Shown: positions 1-7,173 of the stretch, piece by piece
Layout: each line of letters starts with the position of its first letter
Position numbering within the stretch: position 1 is the stretch's first letter
Assembly: GCF_029525555.1 (NCBI RefSeq)
Contig: NZ_JAPDHZ010000002.1
Location: 1,091,868-1,155,867 of the forward strand
DNA length: 64,000 nt
Source: Cohnella ginsengisoli
Lineage (GTDB): Bacteria; Bacillota; Bacilli; Paenibacillales; Paenibacillaceae
Reading direction: 5' to 3'
Made by a program: the position numbers and the translations under genes
Notes under the pieces: model-generated
What the model was told of the DNA's origin: nothing
Databases searched by the model: none
What the model saw: only the letters and a program-made list of their open reading frames with translations

Positions 1-684
1 TGCCGCAGGCTCTCCCTCGGCTTTATGACGGTGACCTTTTATAAAACCAAGCCGCCCGTCATCGAGGTATGGTGCGAGATCGGCAGCCCGCCGGCAGGCG
101 CCATCCCGGCCGCCGTCGCCGAAAACATCGCCGAGCGATACGCCGCGGCGGCAATCGCTGCCCCGCTCCTGCCGGTCGCCGTGCCGACGGCCAGATCTAG
201 CGGCCGTCGCAAGGGCGCCGCCAAGCTGCTCAAGGAATTCGCCGGGCGCAGCGGCGACTACAATGTCGGCGGCAGCACGAAGCGCAAGCTCGTCACCGCC
301 TACCGGGAGCGCGCGCTTCAGTGCGCGCTGGCCCTCCGCTGCACGGACGCGCCGGCGCTCGCGCCGCGTGAGGTCGGCGCGCTCACCGGGGTCGCCGATC
401 CCGGCCAGCTGCTGCGCAGCAATTATTACGGCTGGTTCGCGAAGGCCGGCCGCGGACTGTACGCGTTGACGCCGGCCGGCCGAGCCGCGCTGCTTGAATA
501 TGCCGAAGCGGTCTCGTATTGGACGACGCGGTTCCCGTGGGCAGCCGCAGCTGTGTCTGAGCGAAGCACTGCCGACGCTGCCGTCGTTGCCGAATCCGAC
601 GCTGAAGGTGCTGACGGTGCTGACGACACTGACGGCGTTTCGTCAGCGGCTACCTATTATATAGAGGAGTTGCAACGAAGATGA
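1..684 (+). CDS. DUF2161-type PD-(D/E)XK-like protein, 5'-truncated
   Basis: Only the C-terminal part is present; the frame is open from base 1, so the true start lies outside the window and the methionine at 25 is internal. The visible part carries the blocks VTFYKTKPP, LLKEF..R.GDYNVGG, a K-R-K-L-V-T-A-Y-R-E-R-A segment and NYYGWF...G.YALTPAG, which I associate with the DUF2161 family (predicted restriction-endonuclease-fold phosphodiesterases of Bacilli). The nuclease core would be in the missing N-terminus. The last ~40 residues are an acidic Ala/Asp/Glu tail. The stop overlaps the next start as ATGA (681-684), so it is probably translationally coupled to the Rieske gene. The family call is from memory of motifs; the function is unknown. 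Confidence 0.65.
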   Translation, partial: CRRLSLGFMTVTFYKTKPPVIEVWCEIGSPPAGAIPAAVAENIAERYAAAAIAAPLLPVAVPTARSSGRRKGAAKLLKEFAGRSGDYNVGGSTKRKLVTAYRERALQCALALRCTDAPALAPREVGALTGVADPGQLLRSNYYGWFAKAGRGLYALTPAGRAALLEYAEAVSYWTTRFPWAAAAVSERSTADAAVVAESDAEGADGADDTDGVSSAATYYIEELQRR

Positions 685-989
685 GCGATACACGCATTCC
701 GCTCGGTTCTGCCGAGATGCTGGCCGAAGTGCCCATGTCGTTGGAAGTGGAAGGCAAACCGTACTGGCTGACGAAGGACGAAGAAGGACGCATCGCGCTC
801 CTGCTTGCTTTTTGCCCGCATGCCGGCGGAGAAGTACTGCTCGCCGATGGCGAGTTTTATTGCCCGCTTCACTACTGGACCTTCGACGGCCGCTCCGGCG
901 CGTGCACGAACCGCGACGACGAGCGCCTCATGCGCCGCGACGTCGAGCTCGTCGATGGCCTGCTTTACGCGAGCGGCTCCGATTATTAA
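681..989 (+). CDS. Rieske [2Fe-2S] domain protein
   Basis: A 102-residue single-domain Rieske protein. The two cluster-binding boxes are complete: C-P-H-A-G-G near residues 46-51 (Cys and His ligands) and C-P-L-H-Y-W-T-F near 62-69 (Cys and His ligands). There is no signal peptide or membrane helix, so it resembles cytosolic Rieske ferredoxins or NirD-like subunits that pass electrons to a partner enzyme. The start overlaps the preceding stop by four bases. No oxygenase or reductase partner is adjacent. The following gene is convergent and ends only two bases away. The physiological partner cannot be inferred here. Confidence 0.85.
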   Translation: MSDTRIPLGSAEMLAEVPMSLEVEGKPYWLTKDEEGRIALLLAFCPHAGGEVLLADGEFYCPLHYWTFDGRSGACTNRDDERLMRRDVELVDGLLYASGSDY

Positions 990-991
990 GC

Positions 992-2113
992 TTATATCGA
1001 TCTTCCCATAAAAGATTCGATCGTCAGTCGCAATCGCCTGACGCCCTCCGAGATCTCCCGCTCGTCCGAATGGACCGGCGTCAGCCTCAGCCGCGAACGA
1101 TCTGCCGCCGCGGCATAGTACCCCGCGCCAGGCTGGAACAGCACGCCTTCCAGCCATGCCGCCTTCAGCAGCGGCTCGCCTTCCAGTCCGTCGGGCAGCT
1201 TCAGCCAGGCATGGCTGCCCGCTTCGGGCTGCTTGCAGACCAACCCTGGAATTCCAGTCCGCGCGATCTGCTCCGCTAGAGACGCATGCCGCGTCCGATA
1301 TATGAATCTTAGCGTCTCGAGCGCGGGGATCGGGGACGACTCGCTCCAAAAACGGAGCAGCGCCTCGCGATCATCCAGCGCCTCCCGCTCGCGGTCCGGC
1401 CTTCTAGCGGAAGGGACGGGCAGGAACGCAGCGTCCTTTTCGCCCCATCCCGTCCATTGAAGCCATCCGAGCCGCATGCCCGATACGAGTCCGGAAGGCA
1501 AGCCGCCGATGACCGCCGCCGGCCCGGCTTCTTCTCCCTCGGCCAGGTTCGTCGTCCAACCGCACGTCAGACTTTGACGCTCGTCGAGGACAAGCGCTAC
1601 GCCGGCTTGCGCGCATAATCGCAGCAAAGCCGTTCGTCGTTCGTCGCTCCACCTGCAGCCCGCCGGATCCGAGCAGGTCAGGGATACGTAAACGGCACGC
1701 GGCTTGAAGGCCGCGATCGCGTCCGCCAGCGCTTCCGGATCCATCCCCTCCGCGCTGCCCGACACCTCGAATGCCACCGCCCCGGCCCGGGCGAACAACT
1801 GCAGCGCCGTGCGGCTCGTGGGGCGCTCGACCAGGATCGCGTCGCCCGGCTGCAGCAGCGCCTTCGTCGCCAATCGGAGCGCTTCGTCCGCGTCGTCCGT
1901 GAGGAGCCACTGTCCCGAATCGTCCGCAGGCCGCCAATACGGACCGAGCTGGCCCGACAATACGAGCGAGGCTAGCCGTTTCTCCGTCTCCAGCCGGCGG
2001 AGTCTATCCGCGATCGCTTCCGCCGCCGTAACGGAAGGCGCCTGGCGCTTTTCCTGCCACTCGGCTTCGGCCAGCAAACCCTCCGCAGGCCAACCGCCCA
2101 TCCAATTGATCAT
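992..2113 (-). CDS. Aminotransferase class I/II-like protein lacking the PLP lysine
   Basis: The protein (373 residues from ATG 2113; GGAG lies nine bases upstream, and a TTG at 2128 is less likely) follows the C-terminal aminotransferase fold of MocR/2-aminoadipate aminotransferases without an HTH domain. The landmark blocks are degraded. The normal G-S-F-S-K-T-L-x-P-G-x-R-L-G-W is here G-G-L-P-S-G-L-V-S-G-M-R-L-G-W, so the Schiff-base lysine is serine. The usual DDxY is D-E-R-Q, and the QNPTG asparagine position reads C-S-D-P-A-G. The C-terminal Arg block (LRLTPV) is kept. The frame is open with normal codon use, so it does not look like decay. It may be a pseudoenzyme with a binding or regulatory role; catalytic transamination by the usual route is unlikely. 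Confidence 0.75.
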   Translation of the reverse strand: MINWMGGWPAEGLLAEAEWQEKRQAPSVTAAEAIADRLRRLETEKRLASLVLSGQLGPYWRPADDSGQWLLTDDADEALRLATKALLQPGDAILVERPTSRTALQLFARAGAVAFEVSGSAEGMDPEALADAIAAFKPRAVYVSLTCSDPAGCRWSDERRTALLRLCAQAGVALVLDERQSLTCGWTTNLAEGEEAGPAAVIGGLPSGLVSGMRLGWLQWTGWGEKDAAFLPVPSARRPDREREALDDREALLRFWSESSPIPALETLRFIYRTRHASLAEQIARTGIPGLVCKQPEAGSHAWLKLPDGLEGEPLLKAAWLEGVLFQPGAGYYAAAADRSRLRLTPVHSDEREISEGVRRLRLTIESFMGRSI

Positions 2114-2226
2114 GGCCCCCATCTCCAATCGCTTCCGGGCGCTCGCGCGCCGGGCTTTTTGCCCACGATACAGTGTATGCTGCGCAAACGCCGTTTTTTG
2201 CGTTTTCTTTTTTGGGCGGGCTTGGT

Positions 2227-2232
2227 TATAAT
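2227..2232 (+). promoter_or_regulatory. -10 hexamer for the small membrane peptide gene
   Basis: A perfect TATAAT sits 28 bases before the ATG of the 36-residue gene. No convincing TTGACA-like -35 is seen at 16-18 bp upstream (only T-rich sequence). Confidence 0.45.
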
Positions 2233-2259
2233 AGAGGAAGTTTAGTGGAGGTGTCGAAC

Positions 2260-2370
2260 ATGATTCTGGGTATGAGCGACAAGTTCTGGATCGTCATGCT
2301 TGTATTCGCGATGTTCATCACGGCGATGTTGACTGCCGCATACAACGAAGACAAGACCAAAGGTCTTTGA
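2260..2370 (+). CDS. 36-residue single-helix membrane peptide
   Basis: A short gene with a strong GGAGGTG site (2247-2253) seven bases before ATG 2260, a perfect TATAAT upstream and an intrinsic terminator right after the stop. The product begins MILGMSDKFW, has one hydrophobic helix of about 18 residues rich in Val, Met, Phe and Ala (residues 10-28), and ends with a charged tail NEDKTKGL. This complete transcription unit argues for a real gene. The predicted topology is a single-pass membrane peptide. It resembles small conserved Bacillales membrane peptides of unknown function; I do not recognise a named family. Confidence 0.65.
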   Translation: MILGMSDKFWIVMLVFAMFITAMLTAAYNEDKTKGL

Positions 2371-2414
2371 TCTCCGATTCGGACAGGCATCCGCCTCAAG
2401 CTTCGCGAAGCGGC

Positions 2415-2464
2415 AAGACCCTCAAGGCAATCCCGTGCGAGCGGGCTTTCTTGGGGGTCTTTTA
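2415..2464 (+). terminator. Intrinsic terminator of the small peptide gene
   Basis: The arms AAGACCCTCAAG and CTTGGGGGTCTT pair with one G.T wobble and are followed by TTTTAAAT. Confidence 0.8.
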
Positions 2465-2471
2465 AATGAAT

Positions 2472-2515
2472 AAGAGCCGTCTCCGAGCCGGCTGGTCGCC
2501 GGTCGGGAAGGCTCT
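2472..2515 (-). terminator. Intrinsic terminator of the AbrB-like gene
   Basis: On the minus strand AGAGCC and GGCTCT enclose an inner CCGGC/GCCGG hairpin. The T-rich tail is moderate (TATTCATTT). Confidence 0.55.
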
Positions 2516-2539
2516 CGCTAACAGTCGTGGAATTGTGGA

Positions 2540-2782
2540 TTAGAGCGCGTTCATTTCCTTCATGCATGCGCCGCACACATGGCGTTCCTTATATTCGGTG
2601 ACGTTCTCCATGGACGAACAGAATACGCACCGCGGACGGTAACGCTCCAGAATAATATGATCTCCCTGCACAAGAATTTCTACAGGATCACCTTCATTCA
2701 TCTGATAACGCTTCCGCAGCGATTTCGGCAGCACGATCCGGCCGAGTTGGTCCACTTTTCTTACGACACCAGCAGGCTTCAA
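2540..2782 (-). CDS. AbrB-family transition-state regulator with a C-terminal double-CxxC motif
   Basis: Eighty residues from a TTG start at 2782, supported by GGGAGAGG about seven bases upstream. Residues 1-50 are a SpoVT/AbrB swapped-hairpin DNA-binding domain (GVVRKVDQLGRIVLPKSLRK ... GDPVEILVQGD..ILERY). Instead of the AbrB dimerisation tail there is a short cysteine module: C-V-F-C near 52-55 and C-G-A-C near 70-73, plausibly a zinc site. B. subtilis AbrB has 94 residues with a different C-terminus. Such proteins control post-exponential genes, and abrB itself is a classical Spo0A target; candidate 0A boxes lie upstream. Its regulon cannot be seen here. Confidence 0.85.
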   Translation of the reverse strand: MKPAGVVRKVDQLGRIVLPKSLRKRYQMNEGDPVEILVQGDHIILERYRPRCVFCSSMENVTEYKERHVCGACMKEMNAL

Positions 2783-2862
2783 AGCAGTCCTCTCCCATTC
2801 TTTCGTTATTCATAACAAGTGCGGATTATTGCCCAAGTCTTAACCTTAGGTTCGCTAACTTC

Positions 2863-2930
2863 CTCGACAATCCCTGCAAAAAATAGATTTTGCTTAAAAT
2901 AATGCAAGAATATTGCCGATTTATGTCGAA
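2863..2930. promoter_or_regulatory. Candidate Spo0A boxes upstream of the AbrB-like gene
   Basis: TGTCGAA occurs at 2924-2930 (plus orientation) and TGTCGAG at 2863-2869 (minus orientation, towards the gene). Both match the core 0A box TGNCGAA fully or with one mismatch. The motif is short, so chance matches are possible; position and gene identity make it worth noting. Confidence 0.3.
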
Positions 2931-2942
2931 TTTATTAGGATA

Positions 2943-3410
2943 TTAGCCTTCCAAACCAGGAAACCCGGTTTGCCTGAGCGCTTCGTACACGACGATCGCG
3001 GCCGAATTGGCCAGGTTAAGCGACCGGACTTTGTCCGTCATCGGCATTCGGATGCTCTGTCCGGGATTTTCGTCGAGCAGGCTTTGCGGCAATCCTTTGG
3101 TTTCCTTGCCGAAGACGAACAAGTCCCCGTCCTTATAAAGCATCTCGCTGTAGCGACGCGAGCTGCGGGTGCTGGCATAGAAAAACCGTCCTTCGGGAAA
3201 AGCGCTTCTGACCTCGTTAAACGAATCGTAGTAAGTAATGTTGACGGCGTACCAATAATCGAGACCCGCGCGCTTAAGCACCTTGTCGTCGGTCGAAAAG
3301 CCGAGCGGACGCACGAGATGAAGATGCGTACCGGTCGCAGCGCAGGTGCGGGCGATATTGCCGGTGTTGGCGGGAATCTCGGGTTCGACGAGCACGATAT
3401 GAAAAGGCAT
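2943..3410 (-). CDS. trmL: tRNA (cytidine(34)-2'-O)-methyltransferase
   Basis: A 155-residue SPOUT methyltransferase of the TrmL/YibK type, which methylates the ribose of the wobble base in certain leucine tRNAs using SAM. It has the N-terminal IVLVEPEIPANTGNIARTCA block and the C-terminal knot sequences F-V-F-G-K-E-T-K-G-L-P (near 98-108), I-R-M-P-M and R-S-L-N-L-A-N-S (near 128-135). The length is typical of the minimal family. The start has a strong AAAGGAGG site. It lies downstream of serC but is separated from it by a terminator, so it is probably transcribed independently. Confidence 0.95.
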   Translation of the reverse strand: MPFHIVLVEPEIPANTGNIARTCAATGTHLHLVRPLGFSTDDKVLKRAGLDYWYAVNITYYDSFNEVRSAFPEGRFFYASTRSSRRYSEMLYKDGDLFVFGKETKGLPQSLLDENPGQSIRMPMTDKVRSLNLANSAAIVVYEALRQTGFPGLEG

Positions 3411-3452
3411 TCGATTGCCTTCCTCCTTTAGTAAATGTTATTCGACGATGCG

Positions 3453-3478
3453 AAAAAACCGCGGCGGGCGCCGCGGTT
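3453..3478 (-). terminator. Intrinsic terminator of serC
   Basis: AACCGCGGC/GCCGCGGTT stem with a short loop, followed by T6 on the minus strand. Confidence 0.85.
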
Positions 3479-3526
3479 CATCCATTCCGGCCTGCTCAGG
3501 CATGCATCGGCCGCAGCCGGTCGATC

Positions 3527-4615
3527 CTAACCGTTCGTGCGGGCAAATTCGCCCATGAAGTCTACGAGCGCCTTGACGCTGCTGAGCGGCACGGCGTTGT
3601 AGATTGACGCGCGCAAACCGCCGACGTCGCGGTGGCCTTTAAGTCCGACGAAGCCCGCGGCTTCGGAGTCCTTCACGAACTTCTTCTCCAGCTCTTCGCT
3701 GCCCAGGCGGAAGGTGACGTTCATGATGGAACGGCTGTCCGCATTCGCGAAGCCTTTGTAAAATCCGCCGCTCGCGTCGATCGTCGAATAGATCAGGTTC
3801 GCTTTCTCCCGGTTCAGCCGCTCCACGCCGGCTGCGCCGCCCTGCGCCTTCACCCAGTTCAGAACCCGGTTCGCCATGTAGATGGCGAACGAAGGCGGGG
3901 TATTATACAGAGAGCCGCTCTTCGCGTGCGTATCGTAGCGAAACATCGTCGGCACGGTCATCGACGGCGCGCCGACCAAATCTTCGCGGACGACGACGAT
4001 CGTAACGCCGGATGGGCCGAGGTTTTTCTGAGCGCCCGCATAAATAAGACCGAAACGCGATACGTCGACAGGACGGCACAAAATATCGCTGGACATGTCC
4101 GCGACGAGCGGCACGTCTCCCGTATCCGGATATTCCGCCCACTGCGTCCCTTCGATCGTCTCGTTCGAGGTCAAATGCACATAGGCGGCGTTGCCCGGCA
4201 CGTTAAGCTCGTCCAAAGACGGAATCCGCTTGTAAGCATCCGCTTCGGAGGAAGCCGCGATCGCGACCTCGCCGAACAGCTTCGCTTCCTTGATCGCCTT
4301 GGTCGCCCAGCTGCCCGTCGCGACGTAAGCGGCCGCCTGATCCGGTTTAAGCAGGTTCATCGGTACCATCGCGAACTGCGTGCTCGCGCCGCCTTGGACG
4401 AGCAGCACTTTGTAGCCGTCCGGTACGCCCATCAGCTCCCGTACGAGCTGCTCCGTTTCGTTATGTACGCGTTCGTAAATGGCGCCGCGATGGGACATCT
4501 CCATCAGCGACATGCCGCTGTTTTCAAATTCGACGAATTGCTCCTGTGCCTGCTGCAAAACCTCTAAAGGCAAAGCGGCCGGACCTGCGTTAAAATTGTA
4601 GGCACGATTGGACAT
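3527..4615 (-). CDS. serC: Phosphoserine aminotransferase
   Basis: A class V PLP aminotransferase that converts 3-phosphohydroxypyruvate and glutamate to phosphoserine in serine biosynthesis; it can also act in pyridoxal phosphate synthesis. Clear SerC signatures are YNFNAGPAALP at the N-terminus, EMSHRG, V-Q-G-G-A-S-T-Q-F, D-M-S-S-D and the PLP-lysine block A-G-A-Q-K-N-L-G-P-S-G near 195-205, with an H-R-D-V-G-G-L-R-A-S phosphate-binding C-terminal stretch. ATG 4615 is chosen over an in-frame GTG 12 bases upstream because AAGGTGG (4624-4630) is correctly spaced only for ATG. A terminator follows. Length and motifs indicate an active enzyme. Confidence 0.97.
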   Translation of the reverse strand: MSNRAYNFNAGPAALPLEVLQQAQEQFVEFENSGMSLMEMSHRGAIYERVHNETEQLVRELMGVPDGYKVLLVQGGASTQFAMVPMNLLKPDQAAAYVATGSWATKAIKEAKLFGEVAIAASSEADAYKRIPSLDELNVPGNAAYVHLTSNETIEGTQWAEYPDTGDVPLVADMSSDILCRPVDVSRFGLIYAGAQKNLGPSGVTIVVVREDLVGAPSMTVPTMFRYDTHAKSGSLYNTPPSFAIYMANRVLNWVKAQGGAAGVERLNREKANLIYSTIDASGGFYKGFANADSRSIMNVTFRLGSEELEKKFVKDSEAAGFVGLKGHRDVGGLRASIYNAVPLSSVKALVDFMGEFARTNG

Positions 4616-4741
4616 TTCAATTCCCACCTTATAGTCGTTTCATCTTCAAACATCATAACAAAGCTGCCTGAGGTGTTCAACCGCTTTAAAGGACAAAAGG
4701 ATGACAAAACTCAAAATTCCCGAACGAACATGGAGGGCTTC

Positions 4742-5368
4742 ATGGATAATCTTCGTCTTTTCCTAGGAATTGCACTTCCGCAACCCATTGAACAAGCATT
4801 AGGCCGTGTAGCGCAAGAAATGGAGCCGGCTTTATCGTACCGCAAATGGACGCATCCCGCCGACTACCATATTACGCTTCATTACCTGGGCAATACGCCG
4901 AAGGACAAGCTGCCGGATATTCGGCTTGCGGCCCAAGAGGCTGCCGGGCATACGCAGCCTTCCCGGTTGTCTCTCTCCGCGCCGGGCACCTTCGGATCCC
5001 CATCCGCGCCGCGCGTGCTCTGGTGCGGCATCGAAGAAGCGAATGACGACAATACGGTCGCAGGCAGTCAGGAAGCGGATCCTGCCGTCTCCCCGCTTCA
5101 TGCGCTGCACCGTGTGCTCGGCGAACGGCTTCAGGAACGAATCGGCTATGAGCCCGAGGCCAGACCTTATCATCCGCATATTACGCTCGCTCGCAGCTGC
5201 GAAGGAGAACGCTGCGACAAGTCTGCGACGCAGGAGTTGTGGCATACGTTGGCTGCTCGCGAGGAAGGGCTGCATGCGGTGTGGCCGGCGAGCTCGATTA
5301 CGATTTTCCGCTCCCATCTCGGTCGTTCGCCTTCCTATGAACGGCTCGATACGATTCCGTTTCCCTGA
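4742..5368 (+). CDS. thpR: RNA 2',3'-cyclic phosphodiesterase (2H family)
   Basis: A 208-residue member of the LigT/ThpR two-histidine phosphoesterases. The duplicated catalytic motifs are HITLHYLG near residue 40 and H-P-H-I-T-L-A-R near 148, with the N-terminal block RLFLGIALP. The enzyme opens 2',3'-cyclic phosphates on RNA ends; the in vivo substrate in Bacilli is uncertain. ATG 4742 is used because GGAGGG (4732-4737) lies just upstream; a longer frame from 4673 begins with low-quality sequence. An insertion around residues 102-120 relative to short homologs is acidic. It converges on glnA, sharing a bidirectional terminator. Confidence 0.9.
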   Translation: MDNLRLFLGIALPQPIEQALGRVAQEMEPALSYRKWTHPADYHITLHYLGNTPKDKLPDIRLAAQEAAGHTQPSRLSLSAPGTFGSPSAPRVLWCGIEEANDDNTVAGSQEADPAVSPLHALHRVLGERLQERIGYEPEARPYHPHITLARSCEGERCDKSATQELWHTLAAREEGLHAVWPASSITIFRSHLGRSPSYERLDTIPFP

Positions 5369-5388
5369 CAAAGCTGAACATACGCAAG

Positions 5389-5413
5389 AAAAGCTCCCTT
5401 GCGGGAGCTTTTC
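5389..5413. terminator. Bidirectional terminator between thpR and glnA
   Basis: A perfect inverted repeat AAAAGCTCCC-TTGC-GGGAGCTTTT provides T-tracts in both directions. Confidence 0.9.
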
Positions 5414-5429
5414 GGTAAAGCCGATTCGA

Positions 5430-6854
5430 TTAGCAATCGAAGTAGAGGCCGTATTCGTGCGGGTGAATGCGGATCGCGACAGCCTTCGCTTCGGCACGCT
5501 TCACGTCGACGTAGTTATCGATGAATTCCTTCGTGAAGACGCCGCCTTCGGTCAGGAATTCGAAGTCCGCTTCGAGGGCGTCAAGCGCTTCGTCCAGGTT
5601 GCCCGGTACGCTGCGGATCTCTGCCTTCTCTTCGTCGGACAGCTCGTAGATGTTCTTGTCGAACGGACCGTAGCCCAGCGCGCGCGGATCGATCTTGCGC
5701 TTGATGCCGTCCAGGCCTGCCATCAGCATGGCTGCGAATGCCAGGTACGGGTTCGCCGTGGAGTCCGGCGTACGGAACTCGATGCGGCAGCCCTTCGGCG
5801 TAACGGCAGCGACCGGAATACGGACGGCCGCGGAACGGTTGCCGGCGGAGTATACCAGGTTAACCGGCGCTTCGTAGCCAGGAACCAGACGCTTGAAGGA
5901 GTTCGTGGACGGGTTCGTGATCGCGATCAGCGCAGGCGCGTGATGCAGGATGCCGCCGATGTAGTGCAGCGCGAGATCGCTCAGGTTCGCGTAAGCGCCC
6001 TTCTCGTAGAACAGCGGCTCGCCATCGTTGAAGATCGACGTGTGTACGTGCATGCCCGAACCGTTGTCGCCGAAGAGCGGCTTCGGCATGAAGGTCGCGA
6101 CCTTGCCGTATTGGCGCGCAACGTTGTGAACGATATATTTGTACTTCATCAGGTTGTCGGCAGTCTTGGTCAGCGTGTCGAAGCGGAAGTTGATCTCCGC
6201 TTGGCCGGCCGTCGCCACTTCGTGGTGGTGACGCTCGACGCGAAGGCCGGAATCCTGCATCAGGCGGACCATCTCGCTGCGGATGTCTTGCTGGGAGTCG
6301 ACCGGAGCGACAGGCACGTAACCGCCCTTGACGCCTACTTTGAACGCCAGGTTGCCGCCCTCTTCCTTGCGGTTGGTGTTCCAGGCAGCTTCTTCGGAAT
6401 CGACGAAGAAGGAAGAAGAATTCATCGTGCTCTCGTAACGGACGTCGTCGAAGATGAAGAACTCGGACTCAGGCGCGAAGAAAGCAGTCGTGCCTACGCC
6501 GGATTGTTGAAGGAATTCTTCGGCCTTGTGCGCGATCGAACGCGGGTCGCGGTCGTAACGTTCGCCGTCCGGCGTGTAGATGTTGGACATGACGATCAGG
6601 GTCGCGTGAGCGGTGAACGGATCCACGTAGACCGATTCGGTGTCGGGCATCATGACCATGTCGGATTGTTCGATGCCGCGGAAGCCGGTGATCGAAGAAC
6701 CGTCGAAAGCGACGCCGTTAACGAAAGTATCTTCGTCCACTTCGGTCGCCGGCAGCGTGATGTGGTGAGCGCGGCCGTTCAAATCGACGAAACGAAAATC
6801 GACGAACTCAATATTCTTTTCCTTGATGAGATCCAAAACGTTTTGTGCAGACAT
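5430..6854 (-). CDS. glnA: Glutamine synthetase, GSI-beta type
   Basis: A 474-residue type I glutamine synthetase (glutamate + ammonia + ATP to glutamine). Catalytic blocks are present: FDGSSI, F-G-P/A-P-E-S-E-F-F, GDNGSGMHVH, N-P-S-T-N-S-F-K-R-L-V-P-G-Y and R-I-E-F-R-T-P-D. The length, the YDRDPRSIA stretch and the C-terminal DFEFL..GGVFT...I..Y pattern match the beta subtype (E. coli-like), not the ~444-residue alpha form of B. subtilis GlnRA. It carries Tyr in K-N-I-Y-E-L at the adenylylation-loop position, but alpha enzymes also have a Tyr there. ATG 6854 is set by GGGGAGG. It is monocistronic. The upstream region holds two GlnR/TnrA boxes. Confidence 0.96.
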   Translation of the reverse strand: MSAQNVLDLIKEKNIEFVDFRFVDLNGRAHHITLPATEVDEDTFVNGVAFDGSSITGFRGIEQSDMVMMPDTESVYVDPFTAHATLIVMSNIYTPDGERYDRDPRSIAHKAEEFLQQSGVGTTAFFAPESEFFIFDDVRYESTMNSSSFFVDSEEAAWNTNRKEEGGNLAFKVGVKGGYVPVAPVDSQQDIRSEMVRLMQDSGLRVERHHHEVATAGQAEINFRFDTLTKTADNLMKYKYIVHNVARQYGKVATFMPKPLFGDNGSGMHVHTSIFNDGEPLFYEKGAYANLSDLALHYIGGILHHAPALIAITNPSTNSFKRLVPGYEAPVNLVYSAGNRSAAVRIPVAAVTPKGCRIEFRTPDSTANPYLAFAAMLMAGLDGIKRKIDPRALGYGPFDKNIYELSDEEKAEIRSVPGNLDEALDALEADFEFLTEGGVFTKEFIDNYVDVKRAEAKAVAIRIHPHEYGLYFDC

Positions 6855-6934
6855 TTCGAATTTCCTCCCCATTTCCGAACATTCGGTCTTATGAAACGAA
6901 ACAACGTTCAACTTTTCACCTGAACTCTGTCGCT

Positions 6935-6965
6935 ATTATAAATTTTTTTGATAGAACAGCGTCAA
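6935..6965 (-). promoter_or_regulatory. Candidate glnA promoter
   Basis: On the minus strand TTGACG (6960-6965) and TATAAT (6935-6940) are separated by 19 bp, slightly long for a sigma-A promoter. Confidence 0.5.
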
Positions 6966-6993
6966 TACTTATGTAAGGTATTTTTTGTGGAAG

Positions 6994-7019
6994 TGTGAGG
7001 TATGTTAACACTTTTGACA
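6994..7019 (-). promoter_or_regulatory. Two overlapping GlnR/TnrA boxes upstream of glnA
   Basis: Two exact matches to the consensus TGTNA-N7-TNACA overlap by eight bases. Box 1 (6994-7010) is TGTGA-GGTATGT-TAACA and box 2 (7003-7019) is TGTTA-ACACTTT-TGACA. They are centred about 74 and 83 bases upstream of the start predicted from the candidate promoter. GlnR and TnrA share this site in Bacilli and control nitrogen genes. Confidence 0.75.
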
Positions 7020-7046
7020 TACCGAAAAACCGCGTCCCGACAGCAA

Positions 7047-7067
7047 GAAAAACCCGCATCCCGCGGG
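7047..7067 (-). terminator. Intrinsic terminator of the flavin oxidoreductase gene
   Basis: Minus strand CCCGC-GGGAT-GCGGG followed by TTTTTCTT. A second GC-rich hairpin followed by T5 lies closer to the gene, at about 7111-7140. Confidence 0.7.
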
Positions 7068-7173
7068 CAATGCGCAAGCCTTCGGACGGCCTCGGCCGAC
7101 GGCCGCGCGAAAAACCGAACGTCCGGCTTCCGCCGGTTTCTTATCGCTTTCCGCCAAAGCCGGTTAACGCGTT

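Noticed and set aside
4926..6923. A 665-codon open frame on the plus strand
   Set aside because: It lies antisense to glnA and reads out of thpR in another frame. Its product is Arg/Val/Asp-rich with no domain; it is a GC-rich shadow of glnA.
7015..7020. TTGACA on the plus strand upstream of 7020
   Set aside because: It is part of the second GlnR/TnrA box, and no -10 or gene follows on the plus strand.
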